A stretch of DNA of 64,000 nt from the NCBI RefSeq assembly GCF_002979555.1, contig NZ_PCOZ01000004.1:186001-250000 (forward strand), written 5' to 3'. The position numbers were made by a program, and so were the translations under genes. Below the pieces are notes generated by a model that did no database searches, was not told the DNA's origin, and worked only from the letters and a program-made list of their open reading frames with translations. This DNA comes from Pseudomonas sp. MYb60. Lineage in GTDB: Bacteria > Pseudomonadota > Gammaproteobacteria > Pseudomonadales > Pseudomonadaceae. Shown here piece by piece: positions 9,018 to 19,575 of this stretch (positions are counted from its first letter, which is position 1; each line of letters opens with the position of its first letter).

Positions 9018-11672
9018 TTATTCCTGCGGTTCTTCTTCGTCTGCGGCAGCATCGAGGGTTGGCTCGTCGACGTGGTCATCGCCTGCTGCGATCACCTCAC
9101 CGTCAAACGCCTCGCCTTCCAGCTCTTCGCCTTCGACTTCCGATGGTTCCTGCACACGCTCCAGGCCCACCAGCGTTTCGTCACTGGCCAGCTTGATCAA
9201 GGTCACGCCCTGGGTGTTACGGCCCAGGCTCGACACTTCATCCACACGGGTACGTACAAGGGTGCCCTGGTCGGAAATCAGCATGATCTCCTCGCCGTCG
9301 AGCACCTGCACCGCGCCGACCAGACGGCCATTGCGGTCGTTGCTGACCATGGCGATCACGCCCTGGCCGCCACGCTTGTACTCCGGGAACTCGCTGATGG
9401 CGGTACGTTTGCCGTAACCACGCGCCGAAGCGGTGAGGATCTGGCTGCCTTCTTCCGGGATCAGCATCGAAATCAGCTTCTGCCCTTCTGGCAGGCGCAT
9501 GCCGCGAACACCACGGGCAGTACGGCCCATGGCGCGCACGTCGGATTCCTTGAAGCGCGTCACCTTGCCACCGTCGGAGAACAGCATGACTTCACGCTCG
9601 CCATCGGTGATGGCGGCGGAGATCAGCACGTCGCCTTCGTCCAGTTCCAGGGCGATCAGGCCCACGCTGCGCTGGCGGCTGAAGGATTCCAGCGGGGTCT
9701 TCTTGACGGTGCCTTTGGCGGTGGCCATGAAGATGAAGTGACCTTCGGTGTATTCCTCGACCGGCAGCATGGTGGTGATGTATTCATCACTGTCCAGCGG
9801 CAGCAGGTTGACCAGCGGACGACCACGGGCGGCACGGGACGCTTCCGGAATTTCGTAGGTCTTGAGCCAGTACACCTTGCCCTTGCTGGAGAACAGCAGC
9901 AGCGTGGTGTGGCTGTTGGCGACCAGCAGGTGAGCAATGTAGTCCTCATCCTTCACGCCGGTAGCCGATTTACCTTTACCGCCACGACGCTGGGCCTGGT
10001 ACGCAGCCAGCGGCTGGGTCTTGGCATAGCCGCCATGGGAGATGGTCACGACGCGCTCTTCTTCCGGGATCATGTCACCCAGGGTCAGGTCGAGGCGTGC
10101 ATCGAGAATCTCGGTGCGGCGCACGTCGCCGTATTCGGCGCGGATCACTTCCAGTTCTTCGCGGATCACTTCCATCAGGCGCACGGCGCTGCTGAGGATG
10201 CGGATCAACTCGCCGATCTGGTTGAGAATCTCCTGGTACTCGGCCAGCAGCTTTTCGTGCTCCAGGCCGGTCAGGCGGTGCAGGCGCAGTTCCAGGATGG
10301 CCTGGGCTTGCTCCGGCGACAGGAAATACTTGCCTTCGCGCAGGCCGTATTGCGGGTCCAGGGTCTCTGGACGGCACGAGTCGGCGCCGGCACGTTCAAC
10401 CATCGCCACCACGGCGCTGGACTCCCAAGGCGTGCTGATCAGCGCCTCCTTGGCTTCCGACGGGGTTGGCGAGGCTTTGATCAGGGCGATCACCGGGTCG
10501 ATGTTCGACAGCGCAACCGCCTGGCCTTCCAGGATGTGGCCGCGTTCGCGGGCCTTGCGCAGTTCGAACACGGTGCGGCGGGTAACCACTTCACGACGGT
10601 GACGGACGAAGGCTTCCAGCAGATCCTTGAGGTTCAGGATGCGCGGGCGGCCATCGATCAGGGCAACCACGTTGATACCAAACACGCTTTGCAGCTGGGT
10701 CTGGGCGTAGAGGTTGTTGAGGATCACCTCAGGCACTTCGCCACGACGCAGCTCGATCACCACGCGCATACCGTCTTTGTCAGACTCGTCGCGCAGCTCG
10801 GTGATGCCTTCGAGCTTCTTCTCTTTGACCAGCTCGGCGATCTTCTCGATCAGGCGCGCTTTGTTCAGCTGGTAGGGGAGTTCGGTGATGACGATCTGCT
10901 GGCGGCCACCGACCTTGTCGATGTCTTCGATCATCGAGCGGGCGCGCATGTAAATGCGGCCACGACCGGTGCGGTAGGCTTCGATGATGCCGGCGCGACC
11001 GTTGATGATCGCGGCGGTCGGGAAGTCCGGGCCGGGGATGTACTGCATCAGCTCATCGACAGTCAGTTCAGGATTGTCGATGAGGGCCAGGCAACCGTCG
11101 ATGACTTCACCGAGGTTGTGTGGCGGAATGTTGGTGGCCATGCCCACGGCGATACCGCTGGAGCCGTTGACCAACAGGTTCGGAATCCTGGTCGGCATGA
11201 CCGCCGGGATCATCTCGGTGCCGTCGTAGTTCGGCACCCAGTCCACGGTTTCTTTATGCAGGTCGGCCAGCAGCTCGTGCGCCAGCTTGGTCATGCGCAC
11301 TTCGGTGTATCGCATCGCCGCGGCGTTGTCGCCGTCGACCGAACCGAAGTTGCCCTGGCCGTCTACCAGCAGGTAGCGCAGGGAAAACGGCTGGGCCATC
11401 CGAACGATGGTGTCGTACACCGCAGTGTCGCCGTGAGGGTGATACTTACCGATCACGTCACCGACAACACGGGCAGATTTCTTGTACGGCTTGTTCCAGT
11501 CGTTACCCAGCTCGCTCATCGCGAACAGCACACGCCGGTGCACGGGCTTCAAGCCATCGCGCGCATCAGGCAGTGCCCGACCGACAATTACGCTCATCGC
11601 GTAGTCGAGGTAGGACTGTTTCAGCTCGTCTTCGATATTGACCGGGAGGATTTCTTTGGCCAGTTCGCCCAT
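9018..11672 (-). CDS. gyrA: DNA gyrase subunit A
   Basis: GyrA is the breakage-reunion subunit of the A2B2 gyrase that introduces negative supercoils. The 884-residue protein has the catalytic tyrosine Tyr122 (AAMRYTEVR) and the GyrA-box QRRGGKGKS in the C-terminal DNA-wrapping domain. It ends in a long acidic tail rich in Glu and Asp, common in Pseudomonas. In the quinolone region the residues are Thr83 and Asp87, the wild-type pair for this genus, so no target-site resistance change is seen. Confidence 0.98.
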   Translation of the reverse strand: MGELAKEILPVNIEDELKQSYLDYAMSVIVGRALPDARDGLKPVHRRVLFAMSELGNDWNKPYKKSARVVGDVIGKYHPHGDTAVYDTIVRMAQPFSLRYLLVDGQGNFGSVDGDNAAAMRYTEVRMTKLAHELLADLHKETVDWVPNYDGTEMIPAVMPTRIPNLLVNGSSGIAVGMATNIPPHNLGEVIDGCLALIDNPELTVDELMQYIPGPDFPTAAIINGRAGIIEAYRTGRGRIYMRARSMIEDIDKVGGRQQIVITELPYQLNKARLIEKIAELVKEKKLEGITELRDESDKDGMRVVIELRRGEVPEVILNNLYAQTQLQSVFGINVVALIDGRPRILNLKDLLEAFVRHRREVVTRRTVFELRKARERGHILEGQAVALSNIDPVIALIKASPTPSEAKEALISTPWESSAVVAMVERAGADSCRPETLDPQYGLREGKYFLSPEQAQAILELRLHRLTGLEHEKLLAEYQEILNQIGELIRILSSAVRLMEVIREELEVIRAEYGDVRRTEILDARLDLTLGDMIPEEERVVTISHGGYAKTQPLAAYQAQRRGGKGKSATGVKDEDYIAHLLVANSHTTLLLFSSKGKVYWLKTYEIPEASRAARGRPLVNLLPLDSDEYITTMLPVEEYTEGHFIFMATAKGTVKKTPLESFSRQRSVGLIALELDEGDVLISAAITDGEREVMLFSDGGKVTRFKESDVRAMGRTARGVRGMRLPEGQKLISMLIPEEGSQILTASARGYGKRTAISEFPEYKRGGQGVIAMVSNDRNGRLVGAVQVLDGEEIMLISDQGTLVRTRVDEVSSLGRNTQGVTLIKLASDETLVGLERVQEPSEVEGEELEGEAFDGEVIAAGDDHVDEPTLDAAADEEEPQE

Positions 11673-12095
11673 GAGAAGCCTGATTCCTTTTTCGGGTGAA
11701 ACCTCGTCACATCCATATGGGACGAACGAAGCTCGCCGCTGCCGGCAAAGTGCCTGACAACGACTTACGACAAATCAACGAGTTATGACACGGATCTGCA
11801 CGTTATGGGCAACCCCTCGGGGCGGCCCTGGAAACCGCCGGATGTTATCACAATCGCCGCCACGCACCTATCCCCCTGATGCGCATGGAGCATAGTAAGT
11901 TGACGGGTGACAGGCTTGAGGGGGACGAGAGAGGCTTAGAGAGGATTTGACGCTGTTTTTCGAGGTTGGATCCGAGGGTTTTATTGACTTTGAAGGCCGA
12001 TCGGGGCAAGCCCCCTCCCACGTTTTGACTGTATTCACAATTCCAGTGTGGGAGGGGGCTTGCCCCCGATCGCAATCTCACAGGCGTCCAAGCCC
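11673..12095. other. gyrA upstream region with a REPIN
   Basis: No gene is supported in these 423 bases. They hold the gyrA promoter and leader region and, near the mtnA end, the REPIN listed separately. I could not single out a confident -35/-10 pair. Confidence 0.6.
11998..12072. repeat. REPIN (two inverted REP sequences)
   Basis: Two copies of the Pseudomonas REP core face each other with about 26 bases between them: CGGGGCAAGCCCCCTCCCAC and its reverse complement GTGGGAGGGGGCTTGCCCCCG. This is the usual REPIN layout, mobilised in trans by RAYT transposases. No RAYT gene lies in the window. Confidence 0.9.
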
Positions 12096-13172
12096 TCAAT
12101 GCAGCCGCTTACGGCACATCAACCTGGCCAACTTGGCCATATCCGGCCGCTCAACGATGCCTTTTTCGGTCACGATCACATCGATCAGGTCGGCCGGCGT
12201 CACGTCGAACACCGGGTTGTACGCCTTCACATCGGCGGCGAAACGCTGGCCGGCCACCTCCAGCAACTCGTCGGCATCCCGCTCTTCCAGCGCGACATCT
12301 TCGCCCGTCGCCATCATCAGGTCGATGGTCGAACTCGGCGCGACGACCATGAAGCGCACCCCGTGATGCATCGCGCACACCGCCAGCTGATAGGTGCCGA
12401 TCTTGCTGATCACATCGCCATTGGCCGCGATGCAATCGGCGCCGACGACCACCCAGGTCACGCCTTTGGTCTTGAGGATATGGGCGCCCGCCGAGTCGGC
12501 ATTCACCGTCACCGGGATGCCCTCGCCCGCCAGTTCCCAGGCCGTCAGCCGCGAGCCTTGCAGCCACGGCCGGGTTTCATTGGCATAGACCTGTTCGACC
12601 ATACCCTCCAGGAACGCTGCGCGAATCACGCCAAGGGCCGTTCCCACGCCCCCCGTAGCCAGCGCGCCGGCATTGCCATGCGTGAGGATCGCCTGGGCAT
12701 TGCCCTGTTGCTTGCGGATCAACTCCACCCCCAGTTGGGCCATGGTGATATTGGCTTCTCGATCACTTTCATGGATCGCAATCGCTTCGGCCTCCAGCAC
12801 CGCCAGCGGGTCGGCGTGTTTCCGGAGACGGTCCAGCCGATCACGCATGCGCTTGAGCGCCCAGAACAGGTTCGACGCCGTTGGCCGGGAATCAGCTAAA
12901 AGTGCGTAGTCTTCTTCCCACGCGGCCTGCCAGTCACCGCCCTCGGCAAGTCGCGCACGGGCAGCGAGCACCAAGCCGTAGGCCGCGCAGATACCGATCG
13001 CAGACGCCCCGCGCACGGTCATCGAACGAATCGCCGCCGCCACGTCGTCGACCGTTGCGCAAACCACCCAGCTTTCCCGGGACGGCAGGGCACGCTGATC
13101 GAGCAGGTGCAGCGCGCCGTCGCGCCAATCGATGGCCTTCACTTTCTCCGCAGCCAACAGTCGATCGCGCAT
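12096..13172 (-). CDS. mtnA: S-methyl-5-thioribose-1-phosphate isomerase
   Basis: MtnA isomerises methylthioribose-1-phosphate to methylthioribulose-1-phosphate in the methionine salvage pathway. The start at 13172 ([19 protein letters not shown]) follows GGAG and gives 358 residues, the Pseudomonas length; starts at 13190 and 13196 lack a ribosome site. The [12 protein letters not shown] and [10 protein letters not shown] motifs (catalytic Asp) are present. The segment that is THCNAG in characterised homologues reads THGNAG here, replacing the usual active-site cysteine. The divergent neighbour mtaD works on the same metabolite, methylthioadenosine. Confidence 0.93.
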   Translation of the reverse strand: MRDRLLAAEKVKAIDWRDGALHLLDQRALPSRESWVVCATVDDVAAAIRSMTVRGASAIGICAAYGLVLAARARLAEGGDWQAAWEEDYALLADSRPTASNLFWALKRMRDRLDRLRKHADPLAVLEAEAIAIHESDREANITMAQLGVELIRKQQGNAQAILTHGNAGALATGGVGTALGVIRAAFLEGMVEQVYANETRPWLQGSRLTAWELAGEGIPVTVNADSAGAHILKTKGVTWVVVGADCIAANGDVISKIGTYQLAVCAMHHGVRFMVVAPSSTIDLMMATGEDVALEERDADELLEVAGQRFAADVKAYNPVFDVTPADLIDVIVTEKGIVERPDMAKLARLMCRKRLH

Positions 13173-13280
13173 CCCTAACTCCGCACTCATGAACAAAGCC
13201 GCCGATTATAGCGATCCGCCCGTCAGGACGCTCGGGTATACTTGGCCCTTCTTTTATAGCTGCCTGGGAAGAAGCCCGCG

Positions 13281-14612
13281 ATGACCGCCACTGCCGCCCC
13301 GCTCGACTTACTGCTACTGCCGACCTGGCTGGTACCCGTCGAACCTGCCGGCGTGGTGCTCAAAGAGCATGCCCTGGGCATCCGCGACGGGCGCATCGCT
13401 TTTATCGGCCCACGCGCGACCGCCCTGAAACTGGCGGCCAGCGACGTGCGCGAGCTGCCGGGCATGCTGCTCAGCCCCGGCCTGATCAACGCCCACGGGC
13501 ATGCAGCAATGAGCCTGTTTCGCGGCCTGGCCGATGACCTGCCCCTGATGACCTGGCTGGAAAAACACATCTGGCCCGCCGAAGCCAAGTGGGTCGATGA
13601 AGCCTTCGTGCGGGATGGCACCGACCTCGCCATCGCGGAACAGCTCAAGGGCGGCATCACTTGCTTCTCCGACATGTACTTTTACCCCAAGGTCGCCAGC
13701 GACTGCGTGCACAACAGCGGCATGCGCGCGCAGATCGCAATTCCCATCCTCGATTTCCCGATCCCTGGCGCCAGCAGCGCCGACGAGGCGATCCGCCAGG
13801 GCGTCGAACTGTTCGGCGACCTCAAGCATCATCCCCGCATCAACATCGTCTTCGGCCCCCACGCGCCCTACACCGTGTGCGATGAAAACCTGGAGAAGAT
13901 CCGGGTCATGGCCGAGGAGCTGGATGCCTCTATCCAGATGCACGTGCACGAAACCGCCTCCGAAGTGCAGCAAGCCGTCGAGCAGACCGGCGAGCGACCA
14001 CTGGCGCGCCTGGGTCGCCTCGGCCTGCTGGGCCCACGCTTCCAGGCCGTGCACATGACTCAAATCAGCGAAGACGATCTGGCTTTGCTGGTAGAAAGCA
14101 ACACCAGCATCATCCATTGCCCGGAATCGAACCTTAAACTGGCCAGCGGCTTCTGCCCGGTGGAGCGTCTGTGGCAGGCTGGGGTCAACGTCGCCATCGG
14201 CACCGACGGCGCCGCCAGCAATAACGACCTGGACCTGCTGGGTGAAACCCGCACCGCTGCGATGCTGGCCAAGGCCGTCGCCGGTTCGGCCACCGCCCTG
14301 GACGCTCACCGCGCCTTGCGCATGGCTACCCTCAACGGTGCCCGCGCCATGGGCCTGGACAGCGAGATTGGTTCGCTGGAAGTGGGCAAGGCGGCGGACA
14401 TGGTCGCGTTCGACCTGTCGGGGCTGGCGCAACAACCGATCTACGATCCGGTCTCACAGCTTATATATGCCACCGGACGCGATTGCGTGAAACACCTTTG
14501 GGTCGCCGGCAAGCAGTTGCTCGACGACCGGCAATTGACCCGCATGGATGAACACCAACTGACCGCCACGGCCATCGCCTGGGGTAAACGCATCAGCGGG
14601 CACAACGAATAA
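13281..14612 (+). CDS. mtaD: 5-methylthioadenosine / S-adenosylhomocysteine deaminase
   Basis: This is an amidohydrolase (TRZ/ATZ family) of 443 residues. Metal and catalytic motifs are visible: [11 protein letters not shown] (HxH), the FGPHAPYTV and HVHETASEV histidines, and [13 protein letters not shown] with the metal-binding Asp. Family members deaminate methylthioadenosine to methylthioinosine, feeding methionine and purine salvage. It is divergent from mtnA and starts a plus-strand series with ubiG, mupP and yciK. The start at 13281 lies about eight bases past a GGAAG sequence. Confidence 0.92.
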   Translation: MTATAAPLDLLLLPTWLVPVEPAGVVLKEHALGIRDGRIAFIGPRATALKLAASDVRELPGMLLSPGLINAHGHAAMSLFRGLADDLPLMTWLEKHIWPAEAKWVDEAFVRDGTDLAIAEQLKGGITCFSDMYFYPKVASDCVHNSGMRAQIAIPILDFPIPGASSADEAIRQGVELFGDLKHHPRINIVFGPHAPYTVCDENLEKIRVMAEELDASIQMHVHETASEVQQAVEQTGERPLARLGRLGLLGPRFQAVHMTQISEDDLALLVESNTSIIHCPESNLKLASGFCPVERLWQAGVNVAIGTDGAASNNDLDLLGETRTAAMLAKAVAGSATALDAHRALRMATLNGARAMGLDSEIGSLEVGKAADMVAFDLSGLAQQPIYDPVSQLIYATGRDCVKHLWVAGKQLLDDRQLTRMDEHQLTATAIAWGKRISGHNE

Positions 14613-14676
14613 CGAAGGTTTTGAACCCCTGGGTTCAGGACTGACCAAACGATTTATCAGGTTTAGAGGATTCACC

Positions 14677-15375
14677 ATGAGCAACGTCGACCACGCCGAA
14701 ATCGCCAAATTCGAAGCCCTGGCTCACCGCTGGTGGGACCGCGAGAGCGAATTCAAACCCCTGCACGACATCAACCCGCTGCGGGTCAACTGGATTGACG
14801 AACGCGTCAACCTGGCCGGCAAGAAGGTGCTGGACGTCGGTTGCGGCGGCGGCATCCTCAGCGAAGCCATGGCCCAGCGCGGCGCCACGGTGATGGGCAT
14901 CGACATGGGCGAGGCGCCGCTGGCCGTGGCCCAACTGCACCAGCTGGAATCCGGCGTGAACGTCGAATACCGCCAGATCACCGCCGAGGACCTGGCCGAG
15001 GAAATGCCCGAGCAGTTCGATGTGGTCACCTGCCTGGAGATGCTGGAACACGTGCCGGACCCGTCCTCGGTGATCCGCGCCTGCTTCCGCATGGTCAAGC
15101 CCGGCGGCCAGGTGTTTTTCTCCACCATCAACCGCAACCCCAAGGCGTACCTGTTCGCGATCATCGGCGCTGAATACATCATGAAGCTGCTGCCGCGCGG
15201 CACCCATGACTTCAAGAAATTCATCCGTCCATCCGAACTGGGTGCCTGGAGCCGCCAGGCCGGCCTGACCGTCAAGGACATCATCGGCCTGACCTACAAC
15301 CCGCTGACCAAGCACTACAAGCTGGCCAATGACGTTGACGTCAACTACATGATCCAGACCCTGCGCGAGGAGTGA
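14677..15375 (+). CDS. ubiG: Ubiquinone biosynthesis O-methyltransferase
   Basis: UbiG performs both O-methylations in ubiquinone synthesis using S-adenosylmethionine. The 232-residue protein starts [21 protein letters not shown], has the SAM-binding [12 protein letters not shown] near residue 50, and the [11 protein letters not shown] segment typical of UbiG. A good ribosome site (AGAGGA) precedes the ATG. It follows mtaD by 64 bases and is nearly contiguous with mupP. Confidence 0.96.
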   Translation: MSNVDHAEIAKFEALAHRWWDRESEFKPLHDINPLRVNWIDERVNLAGKKVLDVGCGGGILSEAMAQRGATVMGIDMGEAPLAVAQLHQLESGVNVEYRQITAEDLAEEMPEQFDVVTCLEMLEHVPDPSSVIRACFRMVKPGGQVFFSTINRNPKAYLFAIIGAEYIMKLLPRGTHDFKKFIRPSELGAWSRQAGLTVKDIIGLTYNPLTKHYKLANDVDVNYMIQTLREE

Positions 15376-15379
15376 GCCT

Positions 15380-16051
15380 GTGAAGTTGCGAGCGGTTCTC
15401 TTCGATATGGACGGTACCCTGCTGGACACCGCGCCGGACTTTATCGCCATCTGCCAGGCCATGCGCGCCGACCGTGGCCTGGCGCCGATCAACGACCAGC
15501 ATATCCGCGATGAAATCTCCGGCGGTGCGCGGGCGATGGTTGCGGTGACCTTCTCGATGGACCCGGAATCCCCAGGCTTTGAAGCGCTGCGCCTGGAGTT
15601 TCTGGAGCGTTATGTCAAGGGTTGCGCGGTGCACAGCAAGCTGTTCGACGGCATGGCCGAGCTGCTGGAAGACATCGAGAAAGCCAAGCTGGTCTGGGGT
15701 GTGGTCACCAACAAGCCGCTGCGTTTTGCCGAGCCGATCATGCAGCAACTGGGCCTGGCCGAGCGCTCGGCGCTGCTGATCTGCCCGGACCACGTGAAGA
15801 ACAGCAAGCCAGACCCGGAGCCGATGATCCTGGCCTGCAAGATGCTCGACCTGGACCCGGCCAGCGTGCTGTTCGTGGGCGATGACCTGCGCGACATCGA
15901 GTCCGGTCGTGATGCCGGCACGCGCACCGCAGCGGTCACCTACGGCTACATCCACCCGGACGACAACCCGCGCCATTGGGGCGCCGACGTGGTGGTGGAC
16001 CACCCGCTGGAGCTGCGCAAGGTGCTGGATAACGCACTGTGCAGTTGCTGA
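15380..16051 (+). CDS. mupP: N-acetylmuramic acid 6-phosphate phosphatase
   Basis: This is a HAD-superfamily phosphatase of 223 residues. The nucleophile motif [14 protein letters not shown] is at the N-terminus, with VTNKPL (motif II) and [16 protein letters not shown] (motif IV). Once annotated as phosphoglycolate phosphatase, the Pseudomonas orthologue between ubiG and yciK is MupP, which dephosphorylates MurNAc-6-phosphate in the cell-wall recycling route that bypasses MurA and affects fosfomycin tolerance. It starts four bases after ubiG. The assignment rests on context plus family. Confidence 0.88.
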   Translation: MKLRAVLFDMDGTLLDTAPDFIAICQAMRADRGLAPINDQHIRDEISGGARAMVAVTFSMDPESPGFEALRLEFLERYVKGCAVHSKLFDGMAELLEDIEKAKLVWGVVTNKPLRFAEPIMQQLGLAERSALLICPDHVKNSKPDPEPMILACKMLDLDPASVLFVGDDLRDIESGRDAGTRTAAVTYGYIHPDDNPRHWGADVVVDHPLELRKVLDNALCSC

Positions 16052-16086
16052 GTGTTCGCCCTTTTCGCTGACCCATAAAGATCCAC

Positions 16087-16172
16087 TGCGGGAGGGTTTG
16101 CCCCCGATTGCAGTGGGTCAGTCTGCACCTCTATCACTGATAGGCCCTCATCGGGGGCAAGCACCCTCCCAC
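16087..16172. repeat. REPIN, slightly degenerate
   Basis: GGGAGGGTTTGCCCCCGAT (about 16090-16109) faces ATCGGGGGCAAGCACCCTCCC (about 16150-16170) across a 40-base spacer. Each arm carries one or two changes from the REP core seen at 11998. The element fills most of the mupP-yciK gap. Confidence 0.85.
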
Positions 16173-16235
16173 AGGGGATCTATGCTGCATTCGAGCTTGG
16201 GGTCTATAAGCTGCTGAATTTTGTCGAGGCTAATT

Positions 16236-16976
16236 ATGTTTGATTACTCTGCACGTCCAGAACTGCTCAAAGGCCGGGTAATCCTGGTCACCGGTGCCGG
16301 GCGCGGGATTGGCGCGGCCGCGGCGAAAACCTACGCCGCCCATGGTGCCACCGTGCTCTTGCTGGGCAAGACCGAAGCCAACCTGGCGCAGGTCTACGAC
16401 GAGATCGAAGCGGCCGGCCAGCCTCAGCCGGTGGTGATTCCGTTCAATTTGGAGACTGCCCTGCCCCATCAGTACGATGAACTGGCGGCAATGATCGAAA
16501 AAGAGTTCGGCCGCCTCGACGGCCTGCTGCACAACGCCTCGATCATCGGCCCGCGCACGCCGATCGAGCAGCTGTCGGGCGAGAACTTCATGCGCGTGAT
16601 GCACATCAACGTCAACGCGATGTTCATGCTGACCAGCACCCTGCTGCCGCTGCTCAAGCTGTCCCAGGATGCATCGGTGGTGTTCACCTCCAGCAGCGTT
16701 GGCCGCAAAGGCCGGGCTTATTGGGGGGCTTATGGTGTGTCGAAGTTTGCCACCGAAGGCCTGATGCAAACCCTGGCCGACGAACTGGACACGGTCGCGC
16801 CAGTACGCGCCAACAGCATCAACCCTGGTGCCACCCGCACCAGCATGCGTGCGCAGGCGTATCCAGGGGAAAACCCGGCGGACAACCCGACACCCGAAGA
16901 GATCATGCCGGTGTACCTGTACCTGATGGGCCCGGACAGCACCGGCATCAACGGCCAGGCCTTCGACGCCCAGTAA
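16236..16976 (+). CDS. yciK: YciK-family short-chain oxidoreductase
   Basis: This is a 246-residue SDR protein with the nucleotide-binding VTGAGRGIG at the N-terminus and the catalytic YGVSK. The start at 16236 (MFDYSARPELLKGR) follows CGAGG; the alternative at 16221 has no ribosome site. YciK enzymes reduce or oxidise unknown substrates. The position behind ubiG and mupP is conserved in pseudomonads. It converges on the permease gene at 17017. Confidence 0.9.
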   Translation: MFDYSARPELLKGRVILVTGAGRGIGAAAAKTYAAHGATVLLLGKTEANLAQVYDEIEAAGQPQPVVIPFNLETALPHQYDELAAMIEKEFGRLDGLLHNASIIGPRTPIEQLSGENFMRVMHINVNAMFMLTSTLLPLLKLSQDASVVFTSSSVGRKGRAYWGAYGVSKFATEGLMQTLADELDTVAPVRANSINPGATRTSMRAQAYPGENPADNPTPEEIMPVYLYLMGPDSTGINGQAFDAQ

Positions 16977-16989
16977 GAGAAAACGAAAG

Positions 16990-17016
16990 GTGGGAGCGCG
17001 CCCGCTCCCACACTTT
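16990..17016. terminator. Convergent terminator, REP-like hairpin
   Basis: GTGGGAGC pairs with GCTCCCAC over a six-base loop, with a short T run after it on the plus strand. It lies between the convergent stop codons of yciK and the permease gene and probably ends transcription from both. Confidence 0.75.
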
Positions 17017-18519
17017 TCAGACCTCAGTGGTCTGCGGTTTGGATGCCTTCTTTGGCGTATCCGCCACCACTGGAATCTCCTTGCCCTCGGCGTCGAACAG
17101 CTTGCCGCCGCGGAAGTAATCCCCGTCTCGCAGTTCCGACACGTCCCGGAAGCACAAGCTGCGCTCAGTCCCCGCCACGAACACCGATTGCTGGTCCGAG
17201 TTGCCGGCAGTGAAATGGTTGAACGCCAGGTTCAACAGGATGGCCATGATCGCCGACGAACTGATGCCCGAGTGGAAAATGGTCGCGAACCAGCTCGGGA
17301 ATTGATCGTAGAAGCTCGGCGCTGCAATGGGAATCATGCCGAAACCGATGGAAGTCGCCACGATGATCAAGTTCATGTTGTTGCGGTAATCCACCTTCGA
17401 CAAGGTGCGAATACCGCTGGCCGCCACCGTGCCGAACAGCACGATCCCCGCACCGCCCAATACCGACGTCGGCACCGCCGCAATCACCCGCCCCATGAAC
17501 GGCAACAGGCCGAGGATCACCAGGAACAAGCCGCCGGTGGCCACCACGAAGCGGCTCTTGACCCCGGTTACCGCCACCAGCCCGACGTTCTGGGCGAAGG
17601 CGCTCTGGGTAAACGAGCCGAAGATCGGTGCGAACATGCTCGACAACATATCGGCGCGCAGGCCGTTGCCGAGGCGTTTGGAATCAACCTTGGTGTCAAT
17701 GATCTCACCGACCGCGAGGATGTCCGCCGAGGTTTCCACCAGGGTCACCATCACCACGATGCACATGGAGATGATCGCGGCGATATGAAAGGTTGGCATG
17801 CCGAAATGGAAGGGCGTGGGAAATCCGAACATTGGCCCCTGGGTCACGTTCGAGAAGTCCGCCATGCCGAGAAACACCGCAATCACGGTGCCGATCACCA
17901 TCGCCAGCAGGATCGACAGGCGCGAGATAGTGGCGCTGCCGATCTTGCTCAGCAACAGCACCAACACCAGGGTCAATGCCGCCAGGCCGATATTGGGCAT
18001 GCTACCGAAATCCGCCGCCCGGCTGTTGCCGCCCATGGCCCAGCGCGCCGCGACGGGCATCAGGGTCAAGCCGATGGTGGTGATCACGATACCCGTCACC
18101 AACGGCGGGAAAAACTTGGTGATCCGCGAAAAAACCGGGGTTATCAGTAACCCGATCAACGATGCGGCCATCACCGCCCCGAGGATCGCCGGCACCCCGC
18201 CGGCGCCGTCACTGCCGACAATCGCCACCATGGTTGCCACACCGGCGAACGACACGCCTTGCACCAGCGGCAACTGGCAGCCAAAGAACGGCAGGCCCAG
18301 GGTCTGCAACAACGTGGCCAGGCCGCCGGCAAACAGCGACGCAGCGATCAACAGGCCGATGTCCGCCGGCGACAAACCGGCCGCCTGGCCGACGATCAAT
18401 GGCACCGCGACGATGCCGCCGTACATGGTGAGCACATGCTGCAGGCCGTAAGCCATGTTGGCGGCGACGCCGAGATTCTCATCTTCTGGCCGCTGCGGTG
18501 ACGCCTTCGGGATAGTCAT
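17017..18519 (-). CDS. NCS2-family xanthine/uric acid permease
   Basis: This is a 500-residue polytopic membrane protein with about 14 hydrophobic segments. It shows the NCS2 family marks: the QH motif in GLQHVLTMYGG in the first helix, the VETSADILAVGE segment, and the QNVGLVAVTGVKSR signature loop. These fit the purine branch (xanthine or urate:cation symporters) better than uracil permeases. A cytoplasmic tail follows residue about 430. It is divergent from a predicted outer-membrane barrel, with a palindromic motif pair between them. Exact substrate is not fixed by sequence. Confidence 0.88.
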   Translation of the reverse strand: MTIPKASPQRPEDENLGVAANMAYGLQHVLTMYGGIVAVPLIVGQAAGLSPADIGLLIAASLFAGGLATLLQTLGLPFFGCQLPLVQGVSFAGVATMVAIVGSDGAGGVPAILGAVMAASLIGLLITPVFSRITKFFPPLVTGIVITTIGLTLMPVAARWAMGGNSRAADFGSMPNIGLAALTLVLVLLLSKIGSATISRLSILLAMVIGTVIAVFLGMADFSNVTQGPMFGFPTPFHFGMPTFHIAAIISMCIVVMVTLVETSADILAVGEIIDTKVDSKRLGNGLRADMLSSMFAPIFGSFTQSAFAQNVGLVAVTGVKSRFVVATGGLFLVILGLLPFMGRVIAAVPTSVLGGAGIVLFGTVAASGIRTLSKVDYRNNMNLIIVATSIGFGMIPIAAPSFYDQFPSWFATIFHSGISSSAIMAILLNLAFNHFTAGNSDQQSVFVAGTERSLCFRDVSELRDGDYFRGGKLFDAEGKEIPVVADTPKKASKPQTTEV

Positions 18520-18551
18520 GGTGAGGGGTTCTCTGTTTTTGTTGTGGGGCC

Positions 18552-18595
18552 ACTGTATGCAATGTTATGACTGGATGTCCATAGAGTTGTATACA
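18552..18595. promoter_or_regulatory. Paired TGTATRCAA operator-like motifs
   Basis: A perfect palindrome, TTGTATACAA (18586-18595), and a near copy, CTGTATGCAA (18552-18561), lie 34 bases apart in the divergent region between the permease and the barrel gene. The shape and spacing suit a dimeric GntR-like or similar repressor. No such regulator lies next to them, so the identity of the binding protein is open. Confidence 0.45.
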
Positions 18596-18677
18596 ATCAT
18601 TTGAACAAGATACCCTCCACTGGCGTTACAAAAACAATCCGGCCGTGATGAGCCAGAACGCCAAAGGACTTACAACA

Positions 18678-19511
18678 ATGAAAAAGGTATTGCAGGGGAC
18701 TACCGTTGCACTCGCCCTCCTCGGCGGCGGGGAGGCCGTAGCGGTGGAATGGATGAACAACAGCGTGGGATTTCGCTACGGTCAGCAGTTCACCAATCCG
18801 AATAACCCCGACGAATTTAGCAAGCGCATCTACAGTTTTACCCACGCCAGCGGCTACCAATACGGCAGCAATTTCCTCAACCTGGATGTGTTCCTGTCCG
18901 ACAGCCGTGACCCACGCAAGGGTACGGACCATGGCGGCAGCGAGGTGTACGCGGTATATCGCCACCAGCTGTATGCGTCACGGGTTTTCGATGTGCCGCT
19001 GGGCACTGGCCTGGTGAAGGACTACGCGCTGACCCTGGGCTTCGACGCCAACCGCAACAACAACTTCGCCTCGGCAAAAAAACGCGCGTTGGTGATCGGC
19101 CCGACCTTGAAGTTCAACACCGTCGGCGTGCTGGACCTGAGCCTGATGTACTACAAGGAAAAGAACCACACCGGCATCCCCGGCGCGAAGGAGTCGAACC
19201 ATACGTTCGACGACACCTATATGCTCAACCTGACCTGGATGCGCCCGTTCGAGATCGCCAGCCACGCGGCGAAATTCCAGGGCTTCATCAATTACGTCGG
19301 TGAAAAGGGCGAGGATTACCATGGCCGCGACACCGCGCCGGAAGCGCTGATGCGTACCGCGCTGATGGTGGCCGTGCGGCCGGGTAAAAATGTGAAGCCA
19401 AACCTGTACCTGGGGGTGGGCTACGAGTATTGGCACAACAAATTCGGTGTGGATGGCGGCCGGGGTAGCCGTACCTCCACACCGACGGTGAATATGGAAA
19501 TCACCTTCTAA
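18678..19511 (+). CDS. Predicted outer-membrane beta-barrel, possibly Tsx-like
   Basis: The 277-residue product starts with a cleavable signal peptide ending AVA around residue 24. The mature chain alternates aromatic and polar residues (GFRYGQQF, YQYGSNFLNLDVFLSDS, LYLGVGYEYWHNKFG) and ends in Phe (NMEITF), both hallmarks of outer-membrane barrels. The start at 18678 follows AAAGGACTT. Its divergent pairing with a purine permease suggests a nucleoside or purine channel similar to Tsx, but family membership is inferred from pattern only. Confidence 0.75.
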   Translation: MKKVLQGTTVALALLGGGEAVAVEWMNNSVGFRYGQQFTNPNNPDEFSKRIYSFTHASGYQYGSNFLNLDVFLSDSRDPRKGTDHGGSEVYAVYRHQLYASRVFDVPLGTGLVKDYALTLGFDANRNNNFASAKKRALVIGPTLKFNTVGVLDLSLMYYKEKNHTGIPGAKESNHTFDDTYMLNLTWMRPFEIASHAAKFQGFINYVGEKGEDYHGRDTAPEALMRTALMVAVRPGKNVKPNLYLGVGYEYWHNKFGVDGGRGSRTSTPTVNMEITF

Positions 19512-19535
19512 TACCTGAAGAAACTCAATCAAACA

Positions 19536-19562
19536 GTGGGAGCGGGCTTGCCCGCGCCCACA
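19536..19562. terminator. REP-like hairpin between convergent genes
   Basis: GTGGGAGCGGGC and GCCCGCGCCCAC arms enclose a short loop. It is a single REP-type palindrome between the convergent barrel and punC genes and can serve as a terminator. Confidence 0.6.
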
Positions 19563-19575
19563 TTCGACCGCGTCG

